DNA of 27,172 nucleotides from Myxococcales bacterium (lineage in GTDB: Bacteria > Myxococcota > Polyangia > Polyangiales > Polyangiaceae), in NCBI GenBank assembly GCA_020430865.1, contig JAGQIY010000108.1:1-27172 (forward strand), read 5' to 3'. Of this stretch, positions 8,202 to 15,385 are shown one piece after another. Position 1 is the stretch's first letter. Every line of letters begins with the position of its first letter. The translations under genes and the position numbers were made by a program. Under the pieces are notes generated by a model. That model saw only the letters and a list, made by a program, of their open reading frames with translations. It did no database searches and had not been told where the DNA came from.

Positions 8202-8669
8202 ATGAAGATCGACATTGGTATCAAGGCTGCGAAGCGTGAACAGATTGCGGGCGGCTTGTCGCGAGTCCTTGCGGATACGTACACGCTGTATCTGAAGACA
8301 CACAACTTCCACTGGAACGTCACCGGGCCGATGTTCCAGACACTGCACCTGATGTTCGAGACGCACTACAACGAGCTCGCCCTGGCGGTGGATCAGATCG
8401 CCGAGCGCATTCGCGCGCTGGGACTGCCGGCGCCCGGGACATACAAGGAATTCTCCAAGCTGTCCGCCATCAAGGAAGACGAGGGCGTGCCCAAGGCGCA
8501 GGACATGATCAAGCGCCTGGTCGAGGGACACGAGACCGTCGCCCGTACCGCCCGGGAGGTCTTCAAGTCGGCGGAGGAGGCGAATGACCAGCCGACCTGC
8601 GACCTTCTGACCCAGCGGATGCAGGTGCACGAGAAGACCGCCTGGATGCTGCGCAGCCTGCTGGAGTAG
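8202..8669 (+). CDS. dps: Dps-family ferritin-like DNA-protection protein
   Basis: A 155-residue protein, the usual Dps length, from the ATG at 8202 behind GGAGAGG (8192-8198). Conserved elements are [37 protein letters not shown] (the inter-subunit ferroxidase residues His, Asp and Glu) and a C-terminal [21 protein letters not shown] helix. Dps dodecamers oxidise Fe(II) with hydrogen peroxide, store the iron and often coat DNA in the cytoplasm. It is 149 bp upstream of a peroxiredoxin gene on the same strand, which makes a sensible oxidative-stress pair. A frame extending upstream to 8130 has no ribosome binding site and is not needed. Confidence 0.93.
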   Translation: MKIDIGIKAAKREQIAGGLSRVLADTYTLYLKTHNFHWNVTGPMFQTLHLMFETHYNELALAVDQIAERIRALGLPAPGTYKEFSKLSAIKEDEGVPKAQDMIKRLVEGHETVARTAREVFKSAEEANDQPTCDLLTQRMQVHEKTAWMLRSLLE

Positions 8670-8711
8670 GCGCGTGGCGCGCGGGGCGACGTTGAGCCGC
8701 TCCCGTCGTTC

Positions 8712-8728
8712 TTGAGAACCGTTTTCAA
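8712..8728. promoter_or_regulatory. 17-bp Fur/PerR-like dyad upstream of the peroxiredoxin gene
   Basis: TTGAGAAC (8712-8719), a central C and GTTTTCAA (8721-8728) form an inverted repeat that matches at 7 of 8 positions. The inner 15-mer has the 7-1-7 layout and TGAxAA/TTxTCA edges of Fur-superfamily boxes. It lies 43 bp after the dps stop and about 90 bp before the peroxiredoxin start. That is a reasonable operator position for a peroxide- or iron-responsive repressor. The regulator's identity is an inference. Confidence 0.4.
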
Positions 8729-8818
8729 TTCGTCTGGCTCCTACCGACGACCCCGACACGAAGAGCTCTGCGCTGCTGGGCCGTAGAGAGAGCCGGGAGT
8801 CGGAAAGGACCGGACGAA

Positions 8819-9466
8819 ATGGAAAAGGCTTTCAACATGCCGCTGCTCGGAGACGACTTCCCGGAGCTCGACGTGCAGACGACCCACGGGCCGATGTCGA
8901 TCCCCGGGGATTTGAAGGGCAAGTGGTTCGTGCTCTTCAGCCACCCTGGAGACTTCACCCCCGTCTGCACCACGGAGTTCGTTGCGTTTCAGAAGCGCAT
9001 CGAGCAGTTCGACGCGCTGAACGCGAAGCTCATCGGAATGAGCGTCGACCAGGTGTACTCGCACATCAACTGGGTGAACTGGATCCAGGAGAAGCTGGGA
9101 GTCGAGATCACGTTCCCCATCGTCGCGGCGAACGATGACATCGCACACCGCCTCGGGATGCTGCACCCAGGCAAGGGCTCGAACACCGTGCGCGCCGTGT
9201 TCATCGGGGATCCCCAGGGCAAGGTGCGGCTGGTGCTGTACTACCCTCAGGAGATTGGCCGCAACATGGACGAGGTCGTGCGCGCGTTGCGAGCCCTTCA
9301 GGTCTCCGATGCGCAAGGCGCGGTACCCGCTGACTGGCCCAACAACGAGCTGATCGGAGACCGAGTGATCGTACCGCCTGCCAAGGACGTGGCGACCGCC
9401 AAGCAGCGCCTCGAGCAGTACGAGGGCTACGACTGGTGGTTCGTGCACAAGCCGCTCGAGAAGTGA
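8819..9466 (+). CDS. 1-Cys peroxiredoxin, Prx6 type
   Basis: A 215-residue thiol peroxidase. The active-site strand is [15 protein letters not shown], with peroxidatic Cys50 in the PxxxTxxC pattern. The long C-terminal part ([22 protein letters not shown], then [23 protein letters not shown], ending YDWWFVHK) marks the Prx6 subfamily rather than AhpC. No other cysteine occurs in the protein. It therefore lacks the C-terminal Cys pair of archaeal homologues and must be reduced by an outside thiol. It reduces hydrogen peroxide and organic peroxides in the cytoplasm. GGAAAGGA precedes the ATG. It follows dps, with a Fur/PerR-like dyad in the gap. Confidence 0.94.
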   Translation: MEKAFNMPLLGDDFPELDVQTTHGPMSIPGDLKGKWFVLFSHPGDFTPVCTTEFVAFQKRIEQFDALNAKLIGMSVDQVYSHINWVNWIQEKLGVEITFPIVAANDDIAHRLGMLHPGKGSNTVRAVFIGDPQGKVRLVLYYPQEIGRNMDEVVRALRALQVSDAQGAVPADWPNNELIGDRVIVPPAKDVATAKQRLEQYEGYDWWFVHKPLEK

Positions 9467-9474
9467 ACGGACCA

Positions 9475-9508
9475 GGCGTCGCGGGGGACTCGCGTTTCCC
9501 GCGGCGCC
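9475..9508. terminator. Stable GC hairpin between convergent genes
   Basis: GGCGTCGCGGG (9475-9485) pairs with CCCGCGGCGCC (9498-9508) over 11 positions with one G-T pair and a 12-base loop. It sits 8 bp after the peroxiredoxin stop and 27 bp from the stop of the convergent AraC gene, so it could end transcription from either side. No T-tract follows, so it is not a textbook intrinsic terminator. Confidence 0.45.
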
Positions 9509-9535
9509 GGTCGACCAAGCTCGCGGGCGATTCGA

Positions 9536-10498
9536 CTAAGCTCTTCGCGCCCGGTGCTGGGACGGCGCCCGGCCCAGCCGCTTCTTGAAGCGGCGGCTGA
9601 AGTGCGATGTGTCGGCGAAGCCGCACACGTAGCCGATCTGGGTGACGCTCAGCTCACTCGTCTCGAGGAGGCGCCTGGCTTCGTCGACGCGCACCGCGTC
9701 CACCAGCTCCGAGAAGCTGGTGCCTTCGGCTGCGAGGGCACGTTGGAGGCTGCGCGGCGCCACGTCCAGGCGTTGCGCGACGTCGGTCAGCGTCCACGTG
9801 CGGCCCAAATCCCTGCGGATGAGGCCCGCGATGGCCGTGGTGGAGGTGCCGCTCTCGCTGAGCTCTTGTCGAGCTTCCCGCGCCAGCAGGAGTTCATCCA
9901 GTCCAGCCATTGGGCGCCGCGTGGGTTCGAAGCGCTCCCACGCGAAGTGCCAGACAGCATAGGGACCCGGGCTCGGTTCCTGGTAGGCGCCGTCGGCGTA
10001 TGCACACAGGTCCGGGTCTTCCGAGCCTGGGAAGCGCAGACGCAGTCCGCCGCAGCCGACCTGCTCGAGTAGCGAGATGTGTTGCCCCGCGGCAGCGAGA
10101 TCCTCGGTCTCTCTCGGCGGCTCCGGGCCGAGGGACGCGTGCTCCAGCACGATTCGTCGGTCGCCCTGCTCGAGCACGCGCACCACATGACGCGAGTGGA
10201 TGAAGCGACCGAGGCGCGCTTCCTTCTCGATCACGAGTTCGACGCGGTCGCTGTTGAGCAGGACGAACAGGATCGGGTCTGACAGATCGCCCAGCGTCTT
10301 GCCGGCTTCCAGCAGGCACCTCGCTCCGGCGCGCTGGCGCGCGATCTCCAGAACCTCACGGTAGGGCTCCAGGGGGACGCCAGTTTCGTCCCCGGCGATC
10401 GCGCTCAGATCCAGGCCTTCTGGGATGGCGCCGGGGCTGAAGCGCTTCAGCCCCCCGATGACGACGTCCACGATGATCTGGTTGATGCGACCCGCCAC
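9536..10498 (-). CDS. AraC-family transcriptional regulator
   Basis: A 320-residue regulator. Residues ~10-205 form an N-terminal effector domain of the kind often annotated as an arabinose-binding-domain-like region (IIVDVVIGGLKRF at the start). Residues ~225-318 are the double helix-turn-helix of AraC: WTLTDVAQRLDVAPRSLQRALAAEGTSFSELVDAVRVDEARRLL, then LSVTQIGYVCGFADTSHFSRRFKKRLGRAPSQ. It is the last gene of a minus-strand run behind the beta-barrel protein and the dehydrogenase. There are 46 bp between the dehydrogenase stop and its start, so co-transcription is likely. The effector is unknown. It is convergent with the peroxiredoxin gene across a stable hairpin. Confidence 0.93.
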   Translation of the reverse strand: MAGRINQIIVDVVIGGLKRFSPGAIPEGLDLSAIAGDETGVPLEPYREVLEIARQRAGARCLLEAGKTLGDLSDPILFVLLNSDRVELVIEKEARLGRFIHSRHVVRVLEQGDRRIVLEHASLGPEPPRETEDLAAAGQHISLLEQVGCGGLRLRFPGSEDPDLCAYADGAYQEPSPGPYAVWHFAWERFEPTRRPMAGLDELLLAREARQELSESGTSTTAIAGLIRRDLGRTWTLTDVAQRLDVAPRSLQRALAAEGTSFSELVDAVRVDEARRLLETSELSVTQIGYVCGFADTSHFSRRFKKRLGRAPSQHRARRA

Positions 10499-10544
10499 TA
10501 GGCGAGAGCGTAGCCGAGAACGCGCGCTGGTGGCGTGGTCGCGC

Positions 10545-11288
10545 TCAGCGATCCTGGACGATGCGGCGCGCGAGACCTGGCGACAGGCGGTGGATGGCCA
10601 GCAGGGCTCTGGCCTTGCCGATCACGATGCGCTCCCGGGAACCGCACAACCCCGAGAGGATCGCCTGTGCAGCTTGCTCTGCGGAAATCGCGCCGTCCTG
10701 GCGTCCTCGAGTCATTTCCGTGGCGACGACGGGAGGAATGACCTCGACGACACGTACCCCCTGAGCCGCCAAGCGTGGACGAATTGCCTGGCTCCAGGCG
10801 CTGAACGCGGCCTTGGTGGCGCTGTACACCGGCGCGCGGGGTGCCGGCACGACGCCCAGCGCCGACGTGAGGTTCACCAAGCAACCGTCCCCGGACGCGA
10901 GCAGCAAGGGCAGCAGTGTCTGAGTCAGGGCGATCGGAGTAATGAGGTTCAAATCGATCTCTCGCGTCGCGCGCTCGAGGTCCAGTCCGGCGCATAGGTC
11001 GTGCTCGAACTGCACGCCCGCGTTGTTGACCAGGACGTCGAGCCCTGCGAGCTCGCCACGGACCACGCTCAGCAAGCGCTCGCGCCCTCGCGGGTTGGTG
11101 ATGTCGCAGGCGACGCCGCGCACTCCGAGCGCGCGTCGCGTCGCGTCGACGGCTTCCTGACTGCGGCCGCATACCAAGACTTCCGCGCCTTCGGAGACCA
11201 GCGCCTCTGCCAGCGCGCGACCGATTCCGCGTGTGCCGCCGGTTATCAACACCTTGCGCAAGGCCAAGCTCGATCGCTCAGAACGCAT
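10545..11288 (-). CDS. Short-chain dehydrogenase/reductase (classical SDR)
   Basis: A 247-residue classical SDR. The Rossmann cofactor motif TGGTRGIG lies at 16-23, NNAG at 88-91, and the catalytic residues are Ser142, Tyr155 and Lys159 in the YSATK motif. The Arg at position 20 and the CGR segment at 40-42 suggest NADP(H) preference. Resemblance is to DltE/YciK-type cytoplasmic SDRs. The substrate cannot be predicted. Its ATG lies inside the last codons of the upstream beta-barrel gene (11-bp overlap), so translation is probably coupled. The C-terminal tail RALLAIHRLSPGLARRI is amphipathic and may bind membrane. Confidence 0.92.
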   Translation of the reverse strand: MRSERSSLALRKVLITGGTRGIGRALAEALVSEGAEVLVCGRSQEAVDATRRALGVRGVACDITNPRGRERLLSVVRGELAGLDVLVNNAGVQFEHDLCAGLDLERATREIDLNLITPIALTQTLLPLLLASGDGCLVNLTSALGVVPAPRAPVYSATKAAFSAWSQAIRPRLAAQGVRVVEVIPPVVATEMTRGRQDGAISAEQAAQAILSGLCGSRERIVIGKARALLAIHRLSPGLARRIVQDR

Positions 11289-11943
11289 AGCCCACCCCCA
11301 GCGCGAACAGGTGATACGCGTTCGTGATGTTGCTCTCGAAGTTGTCTTCGGCGCGTGCCTCGAGCGCGGAGCGCTCGGAGTCCGTGAGCGGACCGCCGTC
11401 GATCTCCACCTTGGGTTTGGGGATGTCGAACAGCCAGCCCGTCCACTCGACGTTCAAGGTGAGACCATTGGAGAACGTGTAGTCGTAGCCGAGGCCGATC
11501 GCCGGACGGAGCCCTGCTTCGCGGGTCTGCACCACGCGAGTCTCGTCATCGAACAGCGTCTCTTCGCGGTCCTCGTCGTTGAAGACCATGCCGAAGGACA
11601 GGAACGGGGCGTAGCGATGAGGTCGTACTCGCGAGTGGAGCATGAAGCGCTGACCCACGCTCTCCTCGGATTTCACGATCCCATCCTTACCGAGCCCGCT
11701 CGCGTTGAACGAGCTCCCGTCGCGGCGAATCGTGTCAGGGACTTGATAGACGACCCCAACGTACACGAGCTCGTTCACGTAGTAGCCGAGGGCGATCCCT
11801 GGCTTGAAGGAGCCACCCCAGGGCAACTCCCCGAGGTTCACTCCGGCGTAGAGCGCGCCATTCAGAGCGCTGTCGGTGGGTGCGGCGTAGGCCGCGTTGC
11901 TGGAAGACAGGCCCATCAGGAGGGCGACCAGTCGTTTCTTCAT
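11278..11943 (-). CDS. Outer-membrane beta-barrel protein
   Basis: A 221-residue protein from the ATG at 11941-11943. It has a signal peptide (MKKRLVALLMGLSSSNAAYA, cleavage about residue 20), then alternating amphipathic strands with aromatic belts (ALYAGVNLGELPWG, PGIALGYYVNELVYVGVVYQ, PFLSFGMVFND, PAIGLGYDYTF, LTLNVEWTGWLF) and a terminal FALGVGYAF ending in Phe. This is the normal signature for outer-membrane barrel insertion. Its size suggests an eight-stranded OmpW/OmpA-like barrel. It is first in the minus-strand operon with the SDR and AraC genes, and its stop overlaps the SDR start. The frame upstream to 11994 adds a charged segment and is not preferred. Confidence 0.85.
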   Translation of the reverse strand: MKKRLVALLMGLSSSNAAYAAPTDSALNGALYAGVNLGELPWGGSFKPGIALGYYVNELVYVGVVYQVPDTIRRDGSSFNASGLGKDGIVKSEESVGQRFMLHSRVRPHRYAPFLSFGMVFNDEDREETLFDDETRVVQTREAGLRPAIGLGYDYTFSNGLTLNVEWTGWLFDIPKPKVEIDGGPLTDSERSALEARAEDNFESNITNAYHLFALGVGYAF

Positions 11944-12021
11944 GCTCCTGAAGCTACGCGCCGCCCGCCTCTCGAACTTGTACGCCTGCGCCACGGGAGA
12001 TGGACGATGGCGCCACGCTCC

Positions 12022-12385
12022 TCAGGCGGTCGGACGCGCGCCCCGAGCCTCGAGCCCAGCCGGCACTTCCACCCAAGGCCCGCGCCAGCAGGAAGCGGAC
12101 GCCGAGGGATGCCGCGCGCCAGGTCCGCCGAGGGCCAGCGAGGTCGAACCTAAAATCCACGCGGCATTGCTGACGACCACGCTCACACGGCGAGTGGCGT
12201 CCGCGACGCCTCGAGCGCGACGAACTCATGAAGGCGGCGATGGGGAACAGACTGGGGCCGGCGTACGACAGCAGCGGCTCGGGTAGCCCCAGCACGCTGG
12301 TCAGGTCGTCGCTGCCCACGACGAGGAGCCCGCCAAACGCGACGCATACGGCTGCATCCGTCAGCAGGACAAACCAGCGGACCCC
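12022..12385 (-). pseudogene. Decayed small membrane protein gene with several frameshifts
   Basis: On the minus strand, one frame reads WFVLLTDAAVCVAFGGLLVV, GSDDLTSVLGLPEPLL, SYAGPSLFPIAAFM. The shifted frame then continues FVALEASRTPLAV, another resumes VVVSNAAWILGSTSLALGG, and fragments such as LGVRFLLARALG and AGLEARGAR follow. In order these match a ~130-residue four-helix membrane protein common in bacteria (W-L-DA...FG, Y-AG...P-AA, GNA-W-L-S, LG-AF-LAQA pattern). No single frame encodes it, at least three shifts are needed, and a TGA precedes the first segment, so the N terminus is also damaged. It is a relic beside a repeat copy at 12477. About 90 bp between it and the repeat show nothing I can name. 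Confidence 0.65.
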
Positions 12386-12476
12386 GGGGCTTTCTCACCC
12401 CCAACCGGGCAGGAAGGAACGACGAGGAGAAGCACGTGGCGTGCGGATCGCCGCGGCACTGGGGCAGCTTGGCTAC

Positions 12477-12658
12477 TTGAGCAGGGTGGTGAAGAACACC
12501 CCTGCAAATCAATAACCACCGTGCCCGCGCAGACTCGTACCAGATCCTGCTCGCGCGAAACCCTCACTTTTGTGGAGTTTTGTGCGAGCTTGCGTACCAA
12601 ATCCGCGCGGATCAGGACGCGGGCTGCTGGAAAACGCAGTTTTCAGCACCCCGCTGGG
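12477..12658 (+). repeat. Repeat copy A: three-hairpin ~180-bp element
   Basis: This copy aligns along its whole length with 14399-14579. Landmarks are a left hairpin (12481-12505), the invariant ACCACCGTGCCCGCGCAGAC block starting at 12515, a 12-bp middle stem (12549-12560 with 12578-12589, two G-T pairs), the palindrome ATCCGCGCGGAT at 12601-12612 and a right hairpin (12619-12654) with loop CGCAG. The left end (GCAGGGTGGTGAA) and the right end read in reverse resemble each other, as in terminal inverted repeats. It carries no credible gene. It ends about 48 bp before the GNAT-nitrilase start, and another hairpin (GGAGGC...GCCTCC, 12662-12678) lies in between. The copy is more diverged at its ends than copy B. 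Confidence 0.8.
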
Positions 12659-12705
12659 CGGGGAGGCGCGTTGCCTCCTCGCGGAATGCCTGGCATCAAT
12701 GAAGC

Positions 12706-14310
12706 ATGCACTCGAAAACCTACTCGACGAAGTCCGGAGAGGTGCTGCTACGCACCGTGCGCGAATCAGATGTCGACGCACTGATCGCCCTGAACAAGCT
12801 GTGCTTCCCGAGCATGGTCGAGCAGAACGTGGTCTGGAATCGAGGGCAGCTCTTGAACCACCTGCGCGTTTTTCCGGAAGGGCAGCTGGTGGTGGAGCGA
12901 GACGGACGCCTGGTCGGAGCCGTGGCGAGCTTGATCGTCCACCTGGGGGCGGATCCTTACCGCCAGCACACCTACTCGGGCATCACCGACGGAGGGTTCT
13001 TCCACAACCATGATCCCCAGGGAGATACGCTGTACGGTGCAGACGTCTACGTGCACCCCGACGAGCGCGGGCAAGGCGTTGGGCGCGTGCTCTACGACGC
13101 GCGTCGCGAGCTATGCAAGCGGCTGAACTTGCGACGCATCCTGGCTGGAGGTCGCATGCACGGCTACCACGAGGTGTCGAAGGAGATGACGCCCGACGAG
13201 TACGTCGCCGCCGTCGAGGAGGGGAAGCGTCGGGACCTGGTGTTGAGCTTTCAGCTGCGCGAGGGCTTCGTCGTACGTGGGATCCTCAAGAACTACATCC
13301 GCGATCCCTTGAGCAACAACGCTGCGACCCTGATCGAGTGGCAGAACCCAGACTACAAACCGGGCGAGGACGGCAACGTGCGCAAGGTGCGCGTCGCCTG
13401 TGTCCAGTATCAAGTGCGACGGGTCAACAGCTTCGAGGAGTTCGCCGATCAGACGGAGTACTTCGTCGAGACCGCCGCAGATTACCGCGCGGATTTCGTT
13501 GTGTTCCCCGAGCTGTTCAGCGTGCAGCTGCTCAGCCAGGATAGCCTGAAGAAGCTACCGAGCCTCGAAGGGATCCGGCGCCTCACCGAGCTGGAAGCTC
13601 CGTTCTTCGAGCTGATGACGCGCATGGCGCGCGAGTACGGCGTGCACATCGTGGCGGGGACGCATCCGATCGCTCGAGATGGCGTCATCTACAATGTCTC
13701 GCCCTTGTTCTTCCCCAACGGGCGGCACGTCATCCAGCCGAAGCTCCACATCACCCCTTCGGAGAAGAAGTACTGGGGCATCACCGGCGGCAATGAACTG
13801 CCCGTGATTCAGACTCCCAAGGCGAAGGTCGGGATCCTGATCTGCTACGACTCGGAGTTCCCGGAGGCGGCGCGCCACCTCGCGGATCAAGGCGGCGAGA
13901 TCATCTTCGTGGCGTACTGCACCGACACCCGCGAAGGGCTCCTGCGTGTGCGCTACTGTTCCCAGGCGCGGGCCATCGAGAACCAGGTCTACGTCGCCAC
14001 GGCGGGAGTGATCGGCAACCTGCCGAGCGTCGCCGCGATGGACATCCACTACGGCCGCGCCGCCGTCTACACGCCAAGCGACTTCGAGTTCGCGCGCGAC
14101 GGCGTGCAGGCCGAGGCGGACAGCAACGTCGAGATGCTGCTGGTCACCGATCTGGACATCAACGACCTCTACCGCTCGCGCATGAGCGGCAGCGTCACCC
14201 CGCGCCTCGATCGGCGCCGAGACCTGTTCGAGTTTCGTTCCAAGGTGAAGGCACCGGAGCTCTCACCGGAAGACTCCGCGCCCATCGATCCCGGCTCCGA
14301 CGACGACTGA
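12706..14310 (+). CDS. GNAT acetyltransferase-nitrilase (carbon-nitrogen hydrolase) fusion protein
   Basis: A 534-residue two-domain protein. Residues ~14-190 are a GNAT domain with the acetyl-CoA-binding segment VYVHPDERGQGVGRVLYDARREL. Residues ~225-500 are a nitrilase-superfamily domain with the triad Glu269 (FPELF), Lys346 (PKLHITPSEKKYW) and Cys380 (LICYDSEFPEAARHLA). The fusion is a known, widespread architecture and the length is normal. The reaction is unassigned; amide hydrolysis coupled to acyl transfer is a guess. All catalytic residues are present. The C terminus is acidic (DPGSDDD). The ribosome binding site is weak (AATGAAG). It is bracketed by two same-orientation copies of the 180-bp repeat. 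Confidence 0.95.
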   Translation: MHSKTYSTKSGEVLLRTVRESDVDALIALNKLCFPSMVEQNVVWNRGQLLNHLRVFPEGQLVVERDGRLVGAVASLIVHLGADPYRQHTYSGITDGGFFHNHDPQGDTLYGADVYVHPDERGQGVGRVLYDARRELCKRLNLRRILAGGRMHGYHEVSKEMTPDEYVAAVEEGKRRDLVLSFQLREGFVVRGILKNYIRDPLSNNAATLIEWQNPDYKPGEDGNVRKVRVACVQYQVRRVNSFEEFADQTEYFVETAADYRADFVVFPELFSVQLLSQDSLKKLPSLEGIRRLTELEAPFFELMTRMAREYGVHIVAGTHPIARDGVIYNVSPLFFPNGRHVIQPKLHITPSEKKYWGITGGNELPVIQTPKAKVGILICYDSEFPEAARHLADQGGEIIFVAYCTDTREGLLRVRYCSQARAIENQVYVATAGVIGNLPSVAAMDIHYGRAAVYTPSDFEFARDGVQAEADSNVEMLLVTDLDINDLYRSRMSGSVTPRLDRRRDLFEFRSKVKAPELSPEDSAPIDPGSDDD

Positions 14311-14398
14311 GCCGCGAACCGCGTGGAAATGGAGTCCAGCTCGGCGCGAAATGCCTTGGAGTCGTCGACGCTCCTGGTAACCTGATGTGTTGGAGGGT

Positions 14399-14579
14399 CT
14401 AGCAGGGTGTTGAAAAACACCCTGCCAATCAAAAACCACCGTGCCCGCGCAGACTCCCACCAGATCTTGCTCTCGCAGAAGCCCTCATTTTAGTGGGATT
14501 TTGCGAGAGCAGGGGCGCTCAATCCGCGCGGATCAGCACGCAGGCCGCTGGAAAACGCAGATTTTCAGCAGCCTGCTAG
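14399..14579 (+). repeat. Repeat copy B: MITE-like element with terminal inverted repeats and three hairpins
   Basis: The ends are CTAGCAGGGTGTTGAAAA (from 14399) and, read from 14579 backwards, CTAGCAGGCTGCTGAAAA: an 18-bp terminal inverted repeat with two mismatches. Inside are a perfect left hairpin (GCAGGGTGTT, GAAA loop, AACACCCTGC; 14402-14425), a 12-bp middle stem (14469-14480 with 14499-14510), the palindrome ATCCGCGCGGAT at 14522-14533 and a long right hairpin (14540-14576, loop CGCAGA). There is no transposase and no credible coding frame. The layout suits a miniature non-autonomous transposable element; a structured RNA is the alternative. It begins 88 bp after the nitrilase stop and ends 2 bp before the next gene's GTG. 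CTAG at both ends could be part of the repeat or a target duplication. Confidence 0.85.
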
Positions 14580-14581
14580 GG

Positions 14582-15112
14582 GTGAGGCGCGCAGGTTTTC
14601 GGTGCACGGCGCTCCTGGTCGTGCTGAGCGCACTCCCGGCTTGCGGTGGGAAGAACGGTCCCGCGGCTTCCGATGCACACGATGTCCCTCCGGAGCAGTG
14701 CGTCGGTGCCGACGCATGCCTGGCCGCCGCGGACGATCTGTTTCACCAGTACCTGCGGTGCTTGCCGCCGGAGCCGGGGGTAATCCGCTGCTACTTTGGA
14801 GGCGCGCCGCGACCTTGCACCGGTCGCCCCAAGCAGCTGATGCAGCGGTTTCTGCGGGTTCACGCGCGAGCTCACAACTACCTCGCCAAGGAGCGCGCCG
14901 CCCAACCCGCGACGGAGCGCGAAGCCCACGAACGCGGCGAGCGCTTCTGGCTCGAGCGGATTCGGGAGGTCGCCGACAAGGAGAGAGCGGAGGAAGCCGC
15001 GCGGAAAGCGAAGGTCGAGCAGGCGCGGCGGCAGCGGGAGAGCGATCGGCGAGCTGCTGAGCGCGAGGGCGCGGCGTTCGAGCAGGAGCTCGAGCAGCAG
15101 GACGATGACTAG
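14582..15112 (+). CDS. Small lipoprotein with charged coiled-coil tail, function unknown
   Basis: A 176-residue product from a GTG at 14582, chosen because it gives a proper lipoprotein signal (MRRAGFRCTALLVVLSALPAC, lipobox LPAC, Cys21). The same frame runs on upstream to 14441, but that part lies inside the repeat. A Cys-containing segment (ECVGADACLAAADDLFHQYL-like, residues ~38-80) is followed by a long Glu/Arg/Ala helix from ~105 to the end (ADKERAEEAARKAKVEQARR), probably a coiled coil. No family is recognised. The repeat ends two bases before the start, so any leader must lie within or start in the repeat. The stop shares a CTAG with the convergent gene. Confidence 0.65.
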   Translation: MRRAGFRCTALLVVLSALPACGGKNGPAASDAHDVPPEQCVGADACLAAADDLFHQYLRCLPPEPGVIRCYFGGAPRPCTGRPKQLMQRFLRVHARAHNYLAKERAAQPATEREAHERGERFWLERIREVADKERAEEAARKAKVEQARRQRESDRRAAEREGAAFEQELEQQDDD

Positions 15113-15357
15113 TCGCGGTGGGCGAACATCAGGTGCCAGCCGTCTTCGTAGAAGAGCACCACCCGGCCGTGCTCAGGCTCCCAGGTCAGCTCACGTTCCG
15201 TCTCCACGCGGAAGTAAAAAGCTTCGCGCTCTTGCTCCTCTTCGCCCTCGGTGATGGTCGGGTCTAGGGACTCCGCGGGTACGAGGCGGCTCGCGGCGGG
15301 TTTGCGTTGCCGCGCGGTCTGAACGCGTCGCTCACTCCTGGCTGCTTGCAGCTGCAA
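15109..15357 (-). CDS. Small protein, function unknown, downstream of an AAA ATPase
   Basis: An 82-residue product with a TTG start at 15357; upstream starts are not excluded. The N-terminal half is basic (RSERRVQTARQRKPAASR) and probably disordered. The C-terminal half, EREAFYFRVETERELTWEPE then RVVLFYEDGWHLMFAHRD, looks like a small beta-rich domain. Codon third positions are strongly GC in the second half, which argues for a real gene. It lies 28 bp after the ATPase stop on the same strand, so co-transcription is likely. Its stop and that of the convergent lipoprotein gene share the tetranucleotide CTAG at 15109-15112. No family is recognised. Confidence 0.55.
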   Translation of the reverse strand: MQLQAARSERRVQTARQRKPAASRLVPAESLDPTITEGEEEQEREAFYFRVETERELTWEPEHGRVVLFYEDGWHLMFAHRD

Positions 15358-15385
15358 AGAGGCGCCTCGGAGCCGCTCCAGGTGT

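Noticed and set aside
11233..12153. 306-residue plus-strand frame over the beta-barrel gene and into the relic
   Set aside because: It is antisense to a protein with signal peptide and terminal Phe; composition is typical of antisense frames.
12361..12600. Minus-strand 79-residue frame through repeat copy A
   Set aside because: The frame lies in non-coding repeat sequence that folds into hairpins; similar frames in both copies reflect shared repeat DNA, not a gene.
14441..14581. Upstream extension of the lipoprotein gene into repeat copy B
   Set aside because: The extension would put ~47 Arg/Ser-rich residues before a proper signal peptide; GTG 14582 fits the lipobox better.
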